64,000 bases of DNA from Mustela lutreola (taxonomy: Eukaryota > Chordata > Mammalia > Carnivora > Mustelidae): the NCBI RefSeq assembly GCF_030435805.1, contig NC_081295.1, forward strand, positions 157,265,001 through 157,329,000. Reading direction: 5' to 3'. Shown piece after piece: positions 11,968 to 23,578 of the stretch. Positions within the stretch are counted from its first letter, which is position 1. Every line of letters begins with the position of its first letter. A program made the translations under genes and the position numbers. Under the pieces are notes generated by a model. It was not told the origin of the DNA. It was given only the letters and a program-made list of their open reading frames with translations, and did not search any database.

Positions 11968-12155
11968 GGGGTGCCTGGGTAGATCAGTGGGTTAAAGCCT
12001 CTGCGTTCGGCTTAGGTCGTGATGTCAGGGTCCTGGGATCGAGTCCCACATCGGGCTCTCTGCTCTGTGGGGAGCCTTCTTCCTCCTCTCTCTGTCTGCC
12101 TCTCTACCTATCTGTGATCTCTCTGTCAAATAAATAAATAAAATCTTTTTTAAAA
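11968..12155 (+). mobile_element. CAN-SINE specific to unit A
   Basis: Starts 'GGGGTGCCTGGGTAGATCAG' and ends 'AAATAAATAAATAAAATC'. The TSD is AAGAAAAATGAAA (11955-11967) and AAGAAATATGAAA (12156-12168). Units B (23788) and C (38904) have empty sites reading 'AGAAAAATGAAATAATG'. It lies about 230 bp upstream of the OR start. Confidence 0.95.
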
Positions 12156-12168
12156 AAGAAATATGAAA

Positions 12169-14730
12169 TAATGGCTTCATGTTAGCATCAGTCATAGGTA
12201 TGAAAGGTCTTTGGTATGACTTAATGGGACTTAAAGGACTGTAAGTATGTACATACATTTTAGAGATAATAAGGATGAAGGAAGTAGAGGGAGAACAATC
12301 AGAAAGAATCAGAAGGAGATGCAGACAGAGGGAGGACATTATTGTAAATATGTATCTTGTGTTTTACACAACTGGATTTGTACACACCTCAACTGCAATA
12401 GAATATAATACAAAAGAAACTCGAAAATGTGTTCAGATGTAGGAGTTTAAGAGCTAGAATGTACATATACAAATAATTCAATTACATTCAAAATATCAGT
12501 AGTAGTTCTGCATATAAACATTGTGTCAGAATTACCTAAGATAGTATACTTATGAAAGTTACATGTTTGGAATTTGTGTTTCCTTAGAGTAGTAAAAGAA
12601 CTAAACACACACTCAGAGAGACCCTGAAAACACCACCATTTAAATACAGTGCTTAACTTTGCCTAAATATGCTTAAAATTACTGTATCAATTTTCAGGAA
12701 CTCTGAGCATATCTTGGTTGTGCATCGTCACGTGGAATCAGAGCCCTAAAATTCAGTGCCTGCAACTTTCCTCTTCCTTCTGCAGATTTTTATTTCACAC
12801 ATTGCCAACCAGAGCACATGAAGTTCCTGAAAAAGGTTTGAGTATTCACCATCCACATTCTAATCAGAATAAATATTTTTTAAAAGTTACCCAACTGTAT
12901 AATCTACATACAAAGGGTAATGCTTTACACCACTTCTATGATAAATTAATCAACTAGACAAATATATAGAGATAAAGACCGATTTATTCTCAAAGCAATG
13001 ACAGGTAAATATCTATAAAGGAAGCCTTTGAGTATGACACAGAAAGTCATAGAAAAGGATATTCGGGTATTATCTAAAATCTCAGATACCCGTCCACATT
13101 AGGTTAGTACCTTCTTGAAGCTGTCTTGCAGAGTTAATGATGCTGAATCAGAAACGTAACCAGCGCTCGGGTGAGTCTGATGACCTTATACTTCCAGCTG
13201 CTTAGTACTGAAGAAGCAGTTATAAACCAACCAAAGAGGCTCAGAAAATGAGTGTTTCAGTTCTTTCATGTTCAAATGCTTAAGCATGCAGTTCATTTCT
13301 TGTTCTTCTGAGACTAAATATCTGAATCAGGTTTCAGGGCAGACCCACTGGTGTGTGGAAGAAATTGGTACAAAACTGGCATAAAATAAGTACTTATGGA
13401 ATCAGAATAGAGGATATAGTATGTCACATTATATTATACTTCCTTGGATTTCCTGCAGAGATGCATTCAGTTGTATCCACTAAAAAACAAATCTATCCAC
13501 AAACACTTTCTTAATGGAATTAGTTATAAAGGTATCTGAGACAGTGTAAATATGCAACAACAGAGAATGTGCCCAGACTCACACCTGCTCAGAAGAGCAA
13601 ATAAAAAAAAAAACCACGTTTCAGTTTCATGTACACACGCACAAATACAGATAAATTATCTGAAATAAATTCCTGGCATTTTCAAGGTGTCTAATGAAGG
13701 CATTACTCACCAAAGTAAGGAGGACAAAAGGGAAATGTTAACTCATCCAAGGAAAACACCAGTATCATATTGTACCGTCACAATAAATAGTGATCTATTT
13801 TAACATTATCTTAACAATAAGGACTAAGAAGGAAGGGAAGAGAAGACAAAACTCTGAACTTGTACAAATGGTTTCCTTCTTTAGCAGATTATTTATATAT
13901 ATACGTGTATGTGTGTATACATGCATCTAAAGAATACTGAATGGCTTCTATCCGAAAGTACAAAAATGAATATGATTTTCCATTGAAAAATAAAGTATCA
14001 GGCAAAGGAGATGCCCACTAAAAGAGACAGAAAGAATGCGACTGTCTGTGGAGGTTACAAGTGCTTCCACTGCCTTCCTGGAGAGAACCCTGGGAGGGAA
14101 CAGGAAATCTTGTCATAGTCCACCGTCTTTTCTCTTTTTTTTTTTTTTTCACATTACATCTAGGAAAACTATTCCCCTTGAGCAGCACTGGACGTGAGAA
14201 AGAGCAGCCTGCATAATGCATTCTTTGGATTTCAACAGCTTGAGCTGCTGATCCGGCTCACTTTCCTCCCTCCACCTCCCCCGCTCAGCCTCCGTCCCTC
14301 GCCAATCTCTGTGCACCACCACAGAACACATCTTCCCAGACAAAGGACATGTGTAGCCTAAGGTTAAATGAAAAACTTCATTTCATCTACTTCTTACCAC
14401 GTCAAAGACCGTGTGAGTAGACTAAAAACCATCATCTCTACGTAGGTAGGTATCAAATGCCTGACTGCAGTAAGAGACATTCATTCCTCTTGGACAAACT
14501 ATGTAAATAATCCTGGCTGGACAGGAACAGTAAACACACCCATCCTATGTAAGGAGCACAGAACGCCATCTCTAGCAATTATCATGATGTGAGACTGTAG
14601 AGGAAAATCCAGTTACAAATCCACACATAAATTATTATCTTGCATACAAAACAATACATCCTTGAGAAAAACACAGGTTACACATTGAGAGAGAAAAGAG
14701 TTATTAGGTGAAATGAAAATAAATAGATTC
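12169..14730. other. Unit-A non-coding sequence
   Basis: 12169-13890 aligns with C 38905-40635. Unit B lacks nearly all of it. 13890-14690 is replaced in C by an L1. No gene seen. A GC-richer patch at 14230-14340 has no recognisable family. Confidence 0.55.
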
Positions 14731-14938
14731 AGGGCGCCTGGGTGGCTCAGTGGGTTAAGCCGCTGCCTTTGGCTCAGGTCATGACCTCAGGGTCCTGGGA
14801 TCGAGTCCCACATCGGGCTCTCTGCTCAGCAGGGAGCCTGCTTCCTCCTCTCACTCTCTGCCTGCCTCTCTGCCTACTTGTGATCTCTCTCTGTCAAATA
14901 AATAAATAAAATCTTTTTAAAAATAAATAAATAAAATA
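14731..14938 (+). mobile_element. CAN-SINE specific to unit A
   Basis: Young-looking copy starting 'AGGGCGCCTGGGTGGCTCAG', with a long AAATA-type tail. The TSD is AAATAAATAGATTC (14717-14730) and AAATAAGTAGATTC (14939-14952). Unit C has the empty site near 41510. Confidence 0.95.
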
Positions 14939-15808
14939 AAATAAGTAGATTCTACAAAGCAGAAACAATGGCATTTTATGTAATAATCAGCATCTAAAAA
15001 TAATAAAGTGGGAAATGACATCTCAAAAAATACAATTCTACAATAATAATGATGAGAATGGGCATTAAATGGAAGAGGTTGAATGTTTCATACCAGCACA
15101 TGAAAGCTGATAGAGCCATTACCACATGTTCAATGCTGACACATAAGTCTAAAACTTCAAGTGGAAGAGTCCATATTTCTTGAAAATCACATACTCAGTA
15201 AGCAAAATACACGTTTTAATTATCAAAAATCTTGTAAAAATGTCTGTATTGAAGATATTTCAAATATATAACAGTCACCGACATAATTGACATATAAACA
15301 CTGCCCTATCCACTTCCTGAATGAATCCTGAAGTAGTGCTGACAGTGGTAGAAATGAATCACTATTACTTTAATAAAGCTTGTGTCCCCTAGGTCTGAGC
15401 TAACCCCAATATACTAGAAGAGGCCCCCGTGGTCAACGCAGGATGAGCTAGTGAGGGGGAAGGCAGCTTTCACAACCCTGGAAATGACAGGTCTCACGAA
15501 CCAGACTGTGATTTCCACCAGGTTCCATGGGAGAAGGGGATCAGGCAGGATTTCCACTGCACGTGGCTTGTTCAGGGAGTGCCCTCAGGATAAAGGGGAT
15601 GAGGGAAGCAAAACAGAGCAGAGAATGCTGCTAAGCAAGGATGTGGTCTCAGGTGGAAGATGGCATGTGCCTGATCCCGTAAGAAGCTGGACACAAGTCT
15701 CCAGTACAGTATGCATCTGTGCTGGTGGAAATACTCAGCCTTCGCTGTCTAATGCAATAGCCACTATCCCCATGTCACTACCTGAGCATTTAAAATAGCC
15801 TAGCTGAG

Positions 15809-16011
15809 GGGCGCCTGGGTGGCTCAGTGGGTTAAGCCGCTGCCTTCGGCTCAGGTCATGATCTCAGGGTCCTGGGATCGAGTCCTGCATTGGGCTCTCT
15901 GCTCAGCAGGGAGCCTGCTTCCTTCTCTCTCTCTCTGCCTTCCTCTCAGTGTACTTGTAATCTGTCTCTGTCAAATAAATAAATAAAATCTTTAAAAAAA
16001 TAAAATAAAAT
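15809..16011 (+). mobile_element. CAN-SINE specific to unit A
   Basis: Full-length young type with 'GGTTAAGCCGCTGCCTTCGG'. The TSD is a perfect 17 bp, AAAATAGCCTAGCTGAG (15792-15808 and 16012-16028). Unit B has the empty site at 24713. Confidence 0.97.
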
Positions 16012-16028
16012 AAAATAGCCTAGCTGAG

Positions 16029-17645
16029 AAATGGAATTTTGTATTCTATTTAATTTGAATTAATTTAAATTTAAATGACTTTCTGTGGCTACATACTCCA
16101 GTATTAGACAGCACAGCTCTGGACCATGCATTGCATCAGACTTAGTCCTGCCTTGACATTGGCAGCCTTTTATCTCTCCCGTGAGTCTGTCCCTGGCTGT
16201 GAGCTGCCCCAAATGTGTTCCCCAGACCCCCTGGCAAAGTGGCTACCTTTCAGCTGAGGGCAAAACTCTGAAGAAGGGAATGGCGGTGCACCTGGCAGCC
16301 CATATTCCTAACATGTACAGTTAGGATCAGAGCAGCAGCCAGGTAAAGAGCATCTGAGCAGGGCCCCAACAGCATTCACACAGAGTCCATTCATGATCCT
16401 GCACAAGGATAGAAGGATGGAACCCGGCGTCCCAGTAGAGATGCACTGACACAATATCCACAAAATGTGTCTAATAATCCTTACATGTTTTAGATTCTTT
16501 GGTAACTTGGAAGGGAGAAAATGAACATTTAGAAATGATAAATAGTGACAATGAGATTTAAACAAAGAACAAATATTGTCTGTTTTCATAGACAATAAGA
16601 ACCAATAGGAAAGTATGGAAGCATATAGTATAATACTTTTATACACATGACGACTCTCTTATTCTATTGCTGAAGGGCATATTTTATTCCCATTACATAT
16701 AGATATTTAAAGTATTTTCCTCATGTGCGTACACAGGTGTAGTAAATGTACTGTAGTAGAATGAAATGTCTGGGAATGACTTGGTGGAGTCTATAACAAA
16801 GAGCTAAATTTAGTTCCTACATTTGGTGACTTTCCAGTCTTCAGTAGACCATACGTGCAAACCAGGACAGCTCTTCTGTGACAAGAACAATTGCAACGGA
16901 AAATGAATTAACTTCCAATTCCTAAAGCAACACACAGACCAAGTTTCATTCCACTCACCTCTGTGCACCCTCTCTGTAGGTTCAAAGCTATTTCCCTACC
17001 TCCTTTCCAAGTCACTGCCTCAAGACGGTATCAAGGACTGGCACTTGGACATGTAGAATCAGTCGTGTGCAGTAAATGCACAGGTTGACTACACCAGCAC
17101 TGGCTTATCCATAAATTTTTCCTAAGCAGAAGGATGTTTTCTCATGATAACTTCATGTATCTTTAGGTGAACAGAGATCGGCCCTTTTCCTCTAGGAGGT
17201 AGGAGATGAAGACTACTGCAAACTCCACCTTGGTTTCCCAAAAGCAGTCACCTGCCTGTATGACAGGGAGACCCTTAACTGCACAGGAGAGGTGCTGTGA
17301 CACTCAGCTATGACTGGGCTGGCACTGAGAACCAAATGTGTTTCCCCAGCTGACGTCTCTGGGGAGCAGATGCCCCACACTGTTAATGAGCCCCTGTCAC
17401 TGAGCTGTCCAGAGATGGCCGTCCTCAGAGAGAATGACGATCAAGGACAAAGCCAGAGGAGACCTTGATTGTCTCTTTTGTCATGTCATATATTTCTCTA
17501 TGAATGACCTACATGTTTTACAAAACATTAGAGACTTTTCTGACACAATTACCCAAAGCATTTACATATAAATATATAAGTAAGAGTCCTTTCACTTACT
17601 TAATTTTAAATGCAAATCTGTGAATAAGTTTTTCATCTAATTTTA
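16029..17645. other. Conserved flank upstream of OR copy A
   Basis: Matches B 24715-26430 and C 42025-44010. The part at 16930-17470 is especially well kept in all three units ('GCACTGGCTTATCCATAAAT', 'ATGAGCCCCTGTCACTGA'). Short open frames in B and C here are interrupted in A, so coding is unlikely. It may simply be a duplicated old repeat. Confidence 0.5.
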
Positions 17646-17812
17646 ATATAATTGTGATCTCAGGTTGAGGGGTGGAGCCCAGCTTAGGCATAGAGCTCCC
17701 TGCCCAGCTGGGAGTCCACATCCCTCTCTATCTCCTTCTTCACCTCCCCCTCTTCACGCACTCTCTTTCTCTCTCTAAAATAAATAATTTAATCTTTAAA
17801 AATAAATAAATA
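17646..17812 (+). mobile_element. Decayed CAN-SINE
   Basis: 'TTGTGATCTCAGGTTGAGGGG', a CT-rich body and 'AAATAAATAAATAAATG' mark an old CAN-SINE lacking its head. A similar SINE remnant at the corresponding position of unit B (26430-26605) suggests it is ancestral. Confidence 0.7.
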
Positions 17813-17944
17813 AATGTAAATACGTGGATTTTTTTCACTTACTCTCCTTCATAACTACTGTACACGGGATCACAGAGCTAATAATGAGGCATAGTCTAAT
17901 CTTTGGTAGAGTCAAACTCTACCAACCTTCTAATGAGGTTACTT

Positions 17945-19138
17945 TTAAAAATTCTTTCTTTCATTATCTTTTTATTTAAATCCAGTTAGTTAGGGGTGCC
18001 TGGGTGGATCAGTGGGTTAAGCCTCTACCTTTGGCACAGGTCATGATCCCAGCGCCTGGGATCAAGCCCCATATCAGGCTCGTGCTCAGCAGGGAGCCTG
18101 CTTCCGCTTCTATCTCTGCCTGCCTCTCTGCCTACTTGTGATCTCTCTCTGTCAAACAAATAGGTAAAATCTTTTAAATAAATAAATAAATTCAATTAGT
18201 TATCATATAATGTATTACTTGTCTCAGGAGTACAGGTCTGTGATCCACCAATCCTATACAACACCCAGTGCTCCATACAACACATCCCCTCCCCGATGTC
18301 CATCACCTAGTTACCCTTTCCCTCCACCCCTGTCCCCTCCAGCAGTCCTCAGTTTGCTTCATGTGATTAAGTCCTCATGCTTCATGTGATTAAGAGCCTC
18401 CTATGCTTTTTCTCCCTCTCTGGTTTTAACTTGTTTCATTTTTTCCTCTCTTCCCCTGTGATCCTTGGTTTTGTTTCTTAAATTCCACATATCAGGGAGA
18501 TCATATGATAACTGTCTTTCTCTAATGACTTATTTCACTTAGCCTAGTACCCTCTAGTTCCATCCGTGTCATTGCAAATGGCAAGATTTCATTCTTTGAT
18601 GGCTGCATACTATTCCATTATACACACACACACAACATACATACCACCTCTTCATTATCAACTCATCTGCCACTGGACATCTGGGCTCTGTCCATAGTTT
18701 GGCTATTGTGAACATTGCTGCTATGATCATTGGGGGTGCACATGACCATTTGGATCACTATATTTGTATGTTTGGGGTAAATATCTAGTAGTATAATTGC
18801 TGGGTCATAGAGTAGCTCTATTTTCAACTTTTTGAGGAACCTCCATGCTATTTTCCAGAGCGGCTGCACCAGCCTGCATTCTTACCAACAGTGTAGGAGG
18901 GTTCCCCGTTCTCTACATCCTCACCAATATCCATCATTTTCTGACTTGTTAATTTTAGCCATTGTAACTTGTGTGAGGTGCTATCTCATTGTGCTTTTAA
19001 TTTGTATTTCCCTGAAGCCGAGTGATGTTCAACATTTTTTTCATGTGTCTGTTGGCCATCTGGATGTACTCTTTGGAGAAATGTCTGTTCATGTCCTCTG
19101 CCCATTTCTTCATTGGATTATTTGTTCTTTGGGTTTTG
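17945..19138 (-). mobile_element. 5'-truncated L1 at the A/B boundary
   Basis: Minus-strand L1 3' end: a T-rich start (reverse poly-A), 3' UTR, then ORF2 C-terminus ('[25 protein letters not shown]' in pieces, read from 18869 down). It is interrupted by a SINE at 17993-18187. Its truncated end at 19138 abuts the first base of unit B homology, and its other end follows the last unit A homology. No clear TSD was seen. Confidence 0.9.
17993..18187 (+). mobile_element. CAN-SINE nested in L1
   Basis: TSD AAATCCAGTTAGTTA (17978-17992) and AAATTCAATTAGTTA (18188-18202). The body is the 'GGGGTGCCTGGGTGGATCAG' type. Confidence 0.95.
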
Positions 19139-19412
19139 ATATGCTACCAAATGACAGTCCTAATGCCAGAACTGGGCGACGAAAGTAGAGACACATAATC
19201 TGAGAGTCCCCCAAGCTTCTCTGTGCTGACTTGTACCATAATAGTTCTCTGCCCCACATTTGAGAAGAAAAAGGATTTACACTGCAGTGAGGGGTCTCCA
19301 AAGCTAATGTCTGATGGGTCTGGGGCCTCCTAGATACTTGAAAGGGCTCTCAGCATTTTCTATCCTCTGCTAATTGGTAGTAAATCTGCCGCTGGTTAAG
19401 AACTGTGTTTCA

Positions 19413-19608
19413 GGGCGCCTGGGTGGCTCAGTGGGTTAAGCCGCTGCCTTCGGCTCAGGTCATGATCTCAGGGTCCTGGGATCGAGTCCCACATCGGGCT
19501 CTCTGCTCAGCAGGGAGCCTGCTTCCTCCTCTCTCTCTGCCTGCCTCTCTGCCTATTTGTGATCTCTCTCTGTCAAATAAATAAATAAAATCTTTAAAAA
19601 AAAAAAAA
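19413..19608 (+). mobile_element. CAN-SINE specific to unit B
   Basis: Perfect 15-bp TSD AAGAACTGTGTTTCA (19398-19412 and 19609-19623), with a young type body. A (8387) and C (35486) have empty sites. Confidence 0.97.
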
Positions 19609-20267
19609 AAGAACTGTGTTTCATGTGAGTCTGACGGACATTCTGGGTCTCTGCCATCACTACCTGGGCCAATGGTGTGCACCCCGGGTTCCTCAGGAAG
19701 CAGAAGAGCTGGAAGAACCCATGACTTGCTCTAGAGCATCATGATCCTCCTGACCTCCAGAGGCTAAACACAGATGGAATAAATAATTGAGCCAAGTCTT
19801 AGGTACAATCCCTGTAGCCATTCCACAGTTATTGGCAAAAATGCAAGAGTCCAAAAAATATTGGTGACAATTTACACAGCCCTGGAGTCTGTTTGCAGAC
19901 AGGGCATGGAGAGCTTGGGGAGCAGATTCCTAACGTTAGAAAAATGTTACAGAACAATCCTGAACTTGTGTTTCGTCTCTTCAGTGATTTCTCCTTTATT
20001 TTGGCGAGGATCCCAGAGACCTTTGTTCTCTGTCATTTAGTCCCATGAGTCATAGACACCCACTTCAAACATTCACTTAAAGGAAATGAATCTGATTCAC
20101 CCCAGGGCTCTCTGTGTCCTTAAGAGCAGAGAAGTTGTTCATCTAGAACAATAGGCTGCGTGGTTTCCTGAGACCTTGAGGGGTTTTGTGTCTAAGAGAG
20201 TTCATTTGAGGGATTTTAAAGTGACCATTTGTACATAACTGTCAGGCTGTGGCTGAAACAGACAGTA

Positions 20268-20690
20268 GAGGGGTGCCGTGGAGGTTATTTCTATTTTTTT
20301 AATATTTTATTTATTTATTTGACAGAGAGACAGAGATCACAAGTAGGCAGAGAGGCAGGCAGAGAGAGGAGGGGAAGCAGGCTCCCTGCCAAGCAGAGAG
20401 CCCTATGAGGGGCTCGATCCCAGGACCTTGAGAACATGACCTGAGCTGAAGGCAGAGGCTTAACCCCCTAAGCCACCCAGGTGCCCCCTTTGGAGGTTCT
20501 TGATTTCAGCTCAGCTCATGATCTCCATGTCACAAGATGGACACCCCCATCAGGCTACGTGTTCAGCCTGCAGTCTGCCTGTCTCTCTCCAAACCCATCT
20601 GCCTGTCCTCGGCCTGGTCTCTCTCTCTCCCTGTCTCTCTAAAATAAATAAATAAATAATAAAATAATAAAATCTTTAAAACAAAAAAAG
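20268..20690 (+). mobile_element. CAN-SINE split by a second SINE
   Basis: A head fragment 'GGGGTGCCGTGGAGGTT' and, after the inner element, 'TTCAGCTCAGCTCATGATCTC' through a CT-rich body and a long AAATAA tail. Units A and C lack it. Confidence 0.8.
20287..20490 (-). mobile_element. CAN-SINE nested in SINE, minus strand
   Basis: Reverse-orientation copy: 'AATATTTTATTTATTTATTTG' at the left through 'AAGCCACCCAGGTGCCCC' at the right. A short TSD TGGAGGTT lies at 20279-20286 and 20491-20498. Confidence 0.92.
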
Positions 20691-21207
20691 AAAAATAATG
20701 GAGAGTGGAAAATTTGTCACCATCGGGATATACAGTGGACAGAACTGTTTTCCTACTGGCATACAGGAAGCATCACTATGGAGTCAAGATACATCCCAGG
20801 TGTAGATTTCAAGTAAGAATACTGTGATGCTCATAGTGATACAGAGAGAACCTGACCGTGTGCATAACCTCCCCTGGCTGTCATTTCCAGCCTCCACATG
20901 CTGTCTCTGCAGCAAGATCACTTGGCACGAGCATGGCCAGCTCAAGGTTCAAGGCCCTGGGGAGGCCCATTAGCTGTCAGGATAGGGAACAGGAGAGTTG
21001 TTATGAGCATGTGTCCACCCCAAGACACAAACACATCTACCTTCACTGGGCTACTGGAAAACTTACCAAAATCATAACCCAAATCCATACCCCAAAACAC
21101 ATTTATGTGCAAACTGAGTTTGATTAAGATCTAAGGGCTTACAGTGTCGGATTCAACTGTTCTGGGATGTTGACAGTCATTACTCCTAATTCAGAAACAT
21201 ATGACAG
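20691..21207. other. Unit-B flank
   Basis: Homologous to A 9030-9400 and C 36140-36715. No gene. Confidence 0.6.
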
Positions 21208-21402
21208 GGGCGCCTGGGTGGCTCAGTGGGTTAAAGCCTCTGCCTTCAGCTGGGGTCATGATCCCAGGGTCCTGGGATCGAGCCCTGCTTCGGGCTCTCT
21301 ACTCAGCAGGGGGCCTGCTTCCCCTCCTCTCTCTGCCTACCTTTCTACTTGTGATCTCTGTCTGTCAAATAAATAAATAAAATCTTTAAAAAAAAAAAAA
21401 AA
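21208..21402 (+). mobile_element. CAN-SINE specific to unit B
   Basis: TSD AGAAACATATGACAG (21193-21207) and AGAAACGTATGACAG (21403-21417). Unit C has the empty site at 36713. Confidence 0.97.
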
Positions 21403-22016
21403 AGAAACGTATGACAGTAGTTCAAACTCAGATGGCTCTCTGTAAAGCTTAGACACATGGACATGTTTAATGATTAATATTTCTTCTTTACATTTCCTCC
21501 TAGTGAATCTGGTAAGCTCCAGAGAACATGGGATTTCCTGGGAATAAGAGGCCATTTTCCAGATTTTTAGAGTATGTCCTTGCTTTCAAACTGTATAAGG
21601 CTTTTGGCAAATTTGAGATACAAAAGCATTGATCAGTAATGCCTGGGTCAAAGAAATTATTAAATGGGTTGAAGAGAAGATTTAAATACACTTTATCAGG
21701 ACTGATGTTAGCAGGATTTTCTTAGAGCTGAGGATTGCTTTTTCTCACAGATACCCACCTAATTCTGTGAAAAAGCTGAGATACAGGCAACCTAAGAACT
21801 TTATAATAGAGCCATGATTACAATGCAAGAAAAAGTGATATGCCTCCAACAATTTGCTAGAAAAATTCTAAAATTTTAATATTTCCTATAGTGTTTTAGT
21901 CATTTCTATTCTTATTTTTCACTATGACTTTATGGTATGTATGCGTCTTCTTAGAGAAAAAATTGGAAGAGTGTTCCTAAGTAAGGGGGGAATATGAAAA
22001 ACCTATGGAGCTTCTT

Positions 22017-22409
22017 CTTTTTTTAATTTTTTATTTCTTTTCAGTGTAACAGTATTCATCGTTTTTGCATCACACCCAGTGCTCCATGAAATCCCTGCCT
22101 CCCTAATACCCACCACTTGGTTCCCCCAACCTCCCACCCCCCACACCTTCAAACCCCTCAGATTGTTTTTCAGAGTCCATAATCTCTCATGGTTCACCTC
22201 CCCTTCCAATTTCCCTCAACTCCCTTCTCCCCTCCATCTCCCCTTGTCCTCCATGTTATTTGTTATTCTCCACAAATAAGTGAAACCATATGATAACTGA
22301 CTCTCTCTGCTTGACTTATCTCACTCAGCATAATTTCCTCCAGTCCCATCCATGTTACTACAAAAGTTGGGGATTCATCCTTTCTGATGGAGGCATAATA
22401 CTCCAACCT
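22017..22409 (-). mobile_element. 5'-truncated L1 with perfect TSD
   Basis: A 393-bp reverse L1 3' end (T-rich start, 'TCACACCCAGTGCTCCATG', 'TCTCATGGTTCACCTCCCC' of the 3' UTR, end of ORF2). It is flanked by a perfect 17-bp TSD AACCTATGGAGCTTCTT (22000-22016 and 22410-22426). A and C have empty sites near 10360 and 37340. It lies just downstream of OR copy B. Confidence 0.97.
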
Positions 22410-22639
22410 AACCTATGGAGCTTCTTAAAATGAAATATGATGCACACTCTATAGGAGCAACTCTGGAGGCTTCATGAACCCATGAACTTGGATTTTGAGC
22501 ACTGAAATGTATTAAAGCAACAGGTAAGAAAATTCCCTTGAGAGATGTCACAGGAAATTTTGGATGATACAAGAAGGTCATAGTCATCTTAAATACCCTG
22601 GCAGTCAAAGTCCTCCATCAAAGGGTCATCCCCACCCAG

Positions 22640-23578
22640 TCATTTGGAGTCATGGCCCTTACAAAGTACCTTCTTCATTGCCCCCATCACATCCTTGTTC
22701 CTCAGTGTATATATGACAGGGTTAACCATGGGGGTGACGATGGTGTAGAACAGAGAAACAAACTTTCCCTGATCCTGGGAGTAGCTGTTGCTGGGCTGGA
22801 GGTAAGCATAGATGGCCGTGCCATAGAACAGGGAGACCACTGTGATGTGGGACCCACATGTGCCAAACACTTTCCTCTGCCCTGCAGATGACTTTATTCT
22901 TAAGACCGCCCTGACGATCTGACCATAGGAGAAGATGATTAATGCCACAGGTATGAGGAGGATGACCACACCTACAAAGAAGAGCTCAGACTCATTCACA
23001 GTGGTGTCAACACATGCAAGCTTGAGGAATGGTGGGATCTCACAAAAGAAGTGGTCTATTTTATTTCTCCCACAAAGTGGTACAATGAAGATGAGCGTTG
23101 TTTGCAATGAGGAGTTGGCAAAACCAAAGAACCATGATGCAGAAGCCATGAGGGCACAGAGACGGGGGTGCATGATCACGGTGTACTGCAGGGGCTTGCA
23201 GATGGCTGCATAGCGGTCAAACGCCATGACCCCTAACAGAAGGCATTCCGTGCATCCCAGCCCTAGAGCAACAAACAGCTGTACTACACAGCCACCATAT
23301 GAGATAGACTTGTCTGCCGTCCTGAGATGAACCAGGAGCTGAGGGACAGTGCTGGTCGTGTAACACAGGTCCAGAAAGCTTAGGTTGGAGAGGAAAAAGT
23401 ACATGGGAGTCTGAAGATGTGAGTCGAGGTGGGACAAGGCAATGATGGTGGTGTTTCCCAGCAGAGTGAACAGGTAGAAGATCAGAAGAACCACAAAGAG
23501 GACTAGCTCCAGTTGAGGCCGGCCAGAGAACCCCAGCAGGATAAACCCCGTGAAAGAACTACCATTCTTCTGTTCCAT
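22640..23578 (-). CDS. Olfactory receptor, family 2 (OR2W/2B/2G-like), copy B
   Basis: Intact 312-residue paralog of the other two units' ORs, with the same landmarks: NGS at 5-7, [10 protein letters not shown] (58-67), FDRYAAIC (120-127), ECL2 cysteines, [11 protein letters not shown] (238-248) and NPVIYTLRN. Copy-specific residues include Gly19, Phe151, Ala154, Thr161, Ile165, Val166, Pro183, Phe184, Val237 (KVFGTC, where A and C have KAFGTC), Ser265, Gly271 and Met298. Several fall in TM4, ECL2 and TM5, where OR ligand pockets lie, so odour tuning may differ (inference). The start matches the copies exactly. Just upstream on the minus strand, 'GTCCTGACAG' lies 20 bp before the ATG and could be a 5' UTR splice acceptor. 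An L1 insertion sits within 650 bp of the stop. Confidence 0.96.
   Translation of the reverse strand: MEQKNGSSFTGFILLGFSGRPQLELVLFVVLLIFYLFTLLGNTTIIALSHLDSHLQTPMYFFLSNLSFLDLCYTTSTVPQLLVHLRTADKSISYGGCVVQLFVALGLGCTECLLLGVMAFDRYAAICKPLQYTVIMHPRLCALMASASWFFGFANSSLQTTLIFIVPLCGRNKIDHFFCEIPPFLKLACVDTTVNESELFFVGVVILLIPVALIIFSYGQIVRAVLRIKSSAGQRKVFGTCGSHITVVSLFYGTAIYAYLQPSNSYSQDQGKFVSLFYTIVTPMVNPVIYTLRNKDVMGAMKKVLCKGHDSK

Larger units (their letters stand above)
1..17940. repeat. Segmental duplication unit A
   Basis: This block carries OR copy A and aligns with unit C (31629-44325) over most of its length, and with unit B (19139-26600) from about 8141 rightward. Shared landmarks include 'ATGCTACCAAATGACAGTCC' (8141 and 19139), the 'CAGAACTGTTTTCCTACTGG' stretch left of each OR, and the block around 16930-17470 right of each OR. 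About 7150-8310 is missing from C. Its right end, 'ACCAACCTTCTAATGAGG' near 17920, matches C near 44310. The left end may lie outside the window. Boundaries were set by eye. Confidence 0.85.

Noticed and set aside
14731-14800. tRNA-like head sequences (A and B box-like) at many sites
   Set aside because: They are the tRNA-derived heads of CAN-SINEs, not tRNA genes.
15451-15798. 115-codon open frame in unit A
   Set aside because: Unit B carries the same sequence without the open frame, C lacks most of it, and no domain is visible.
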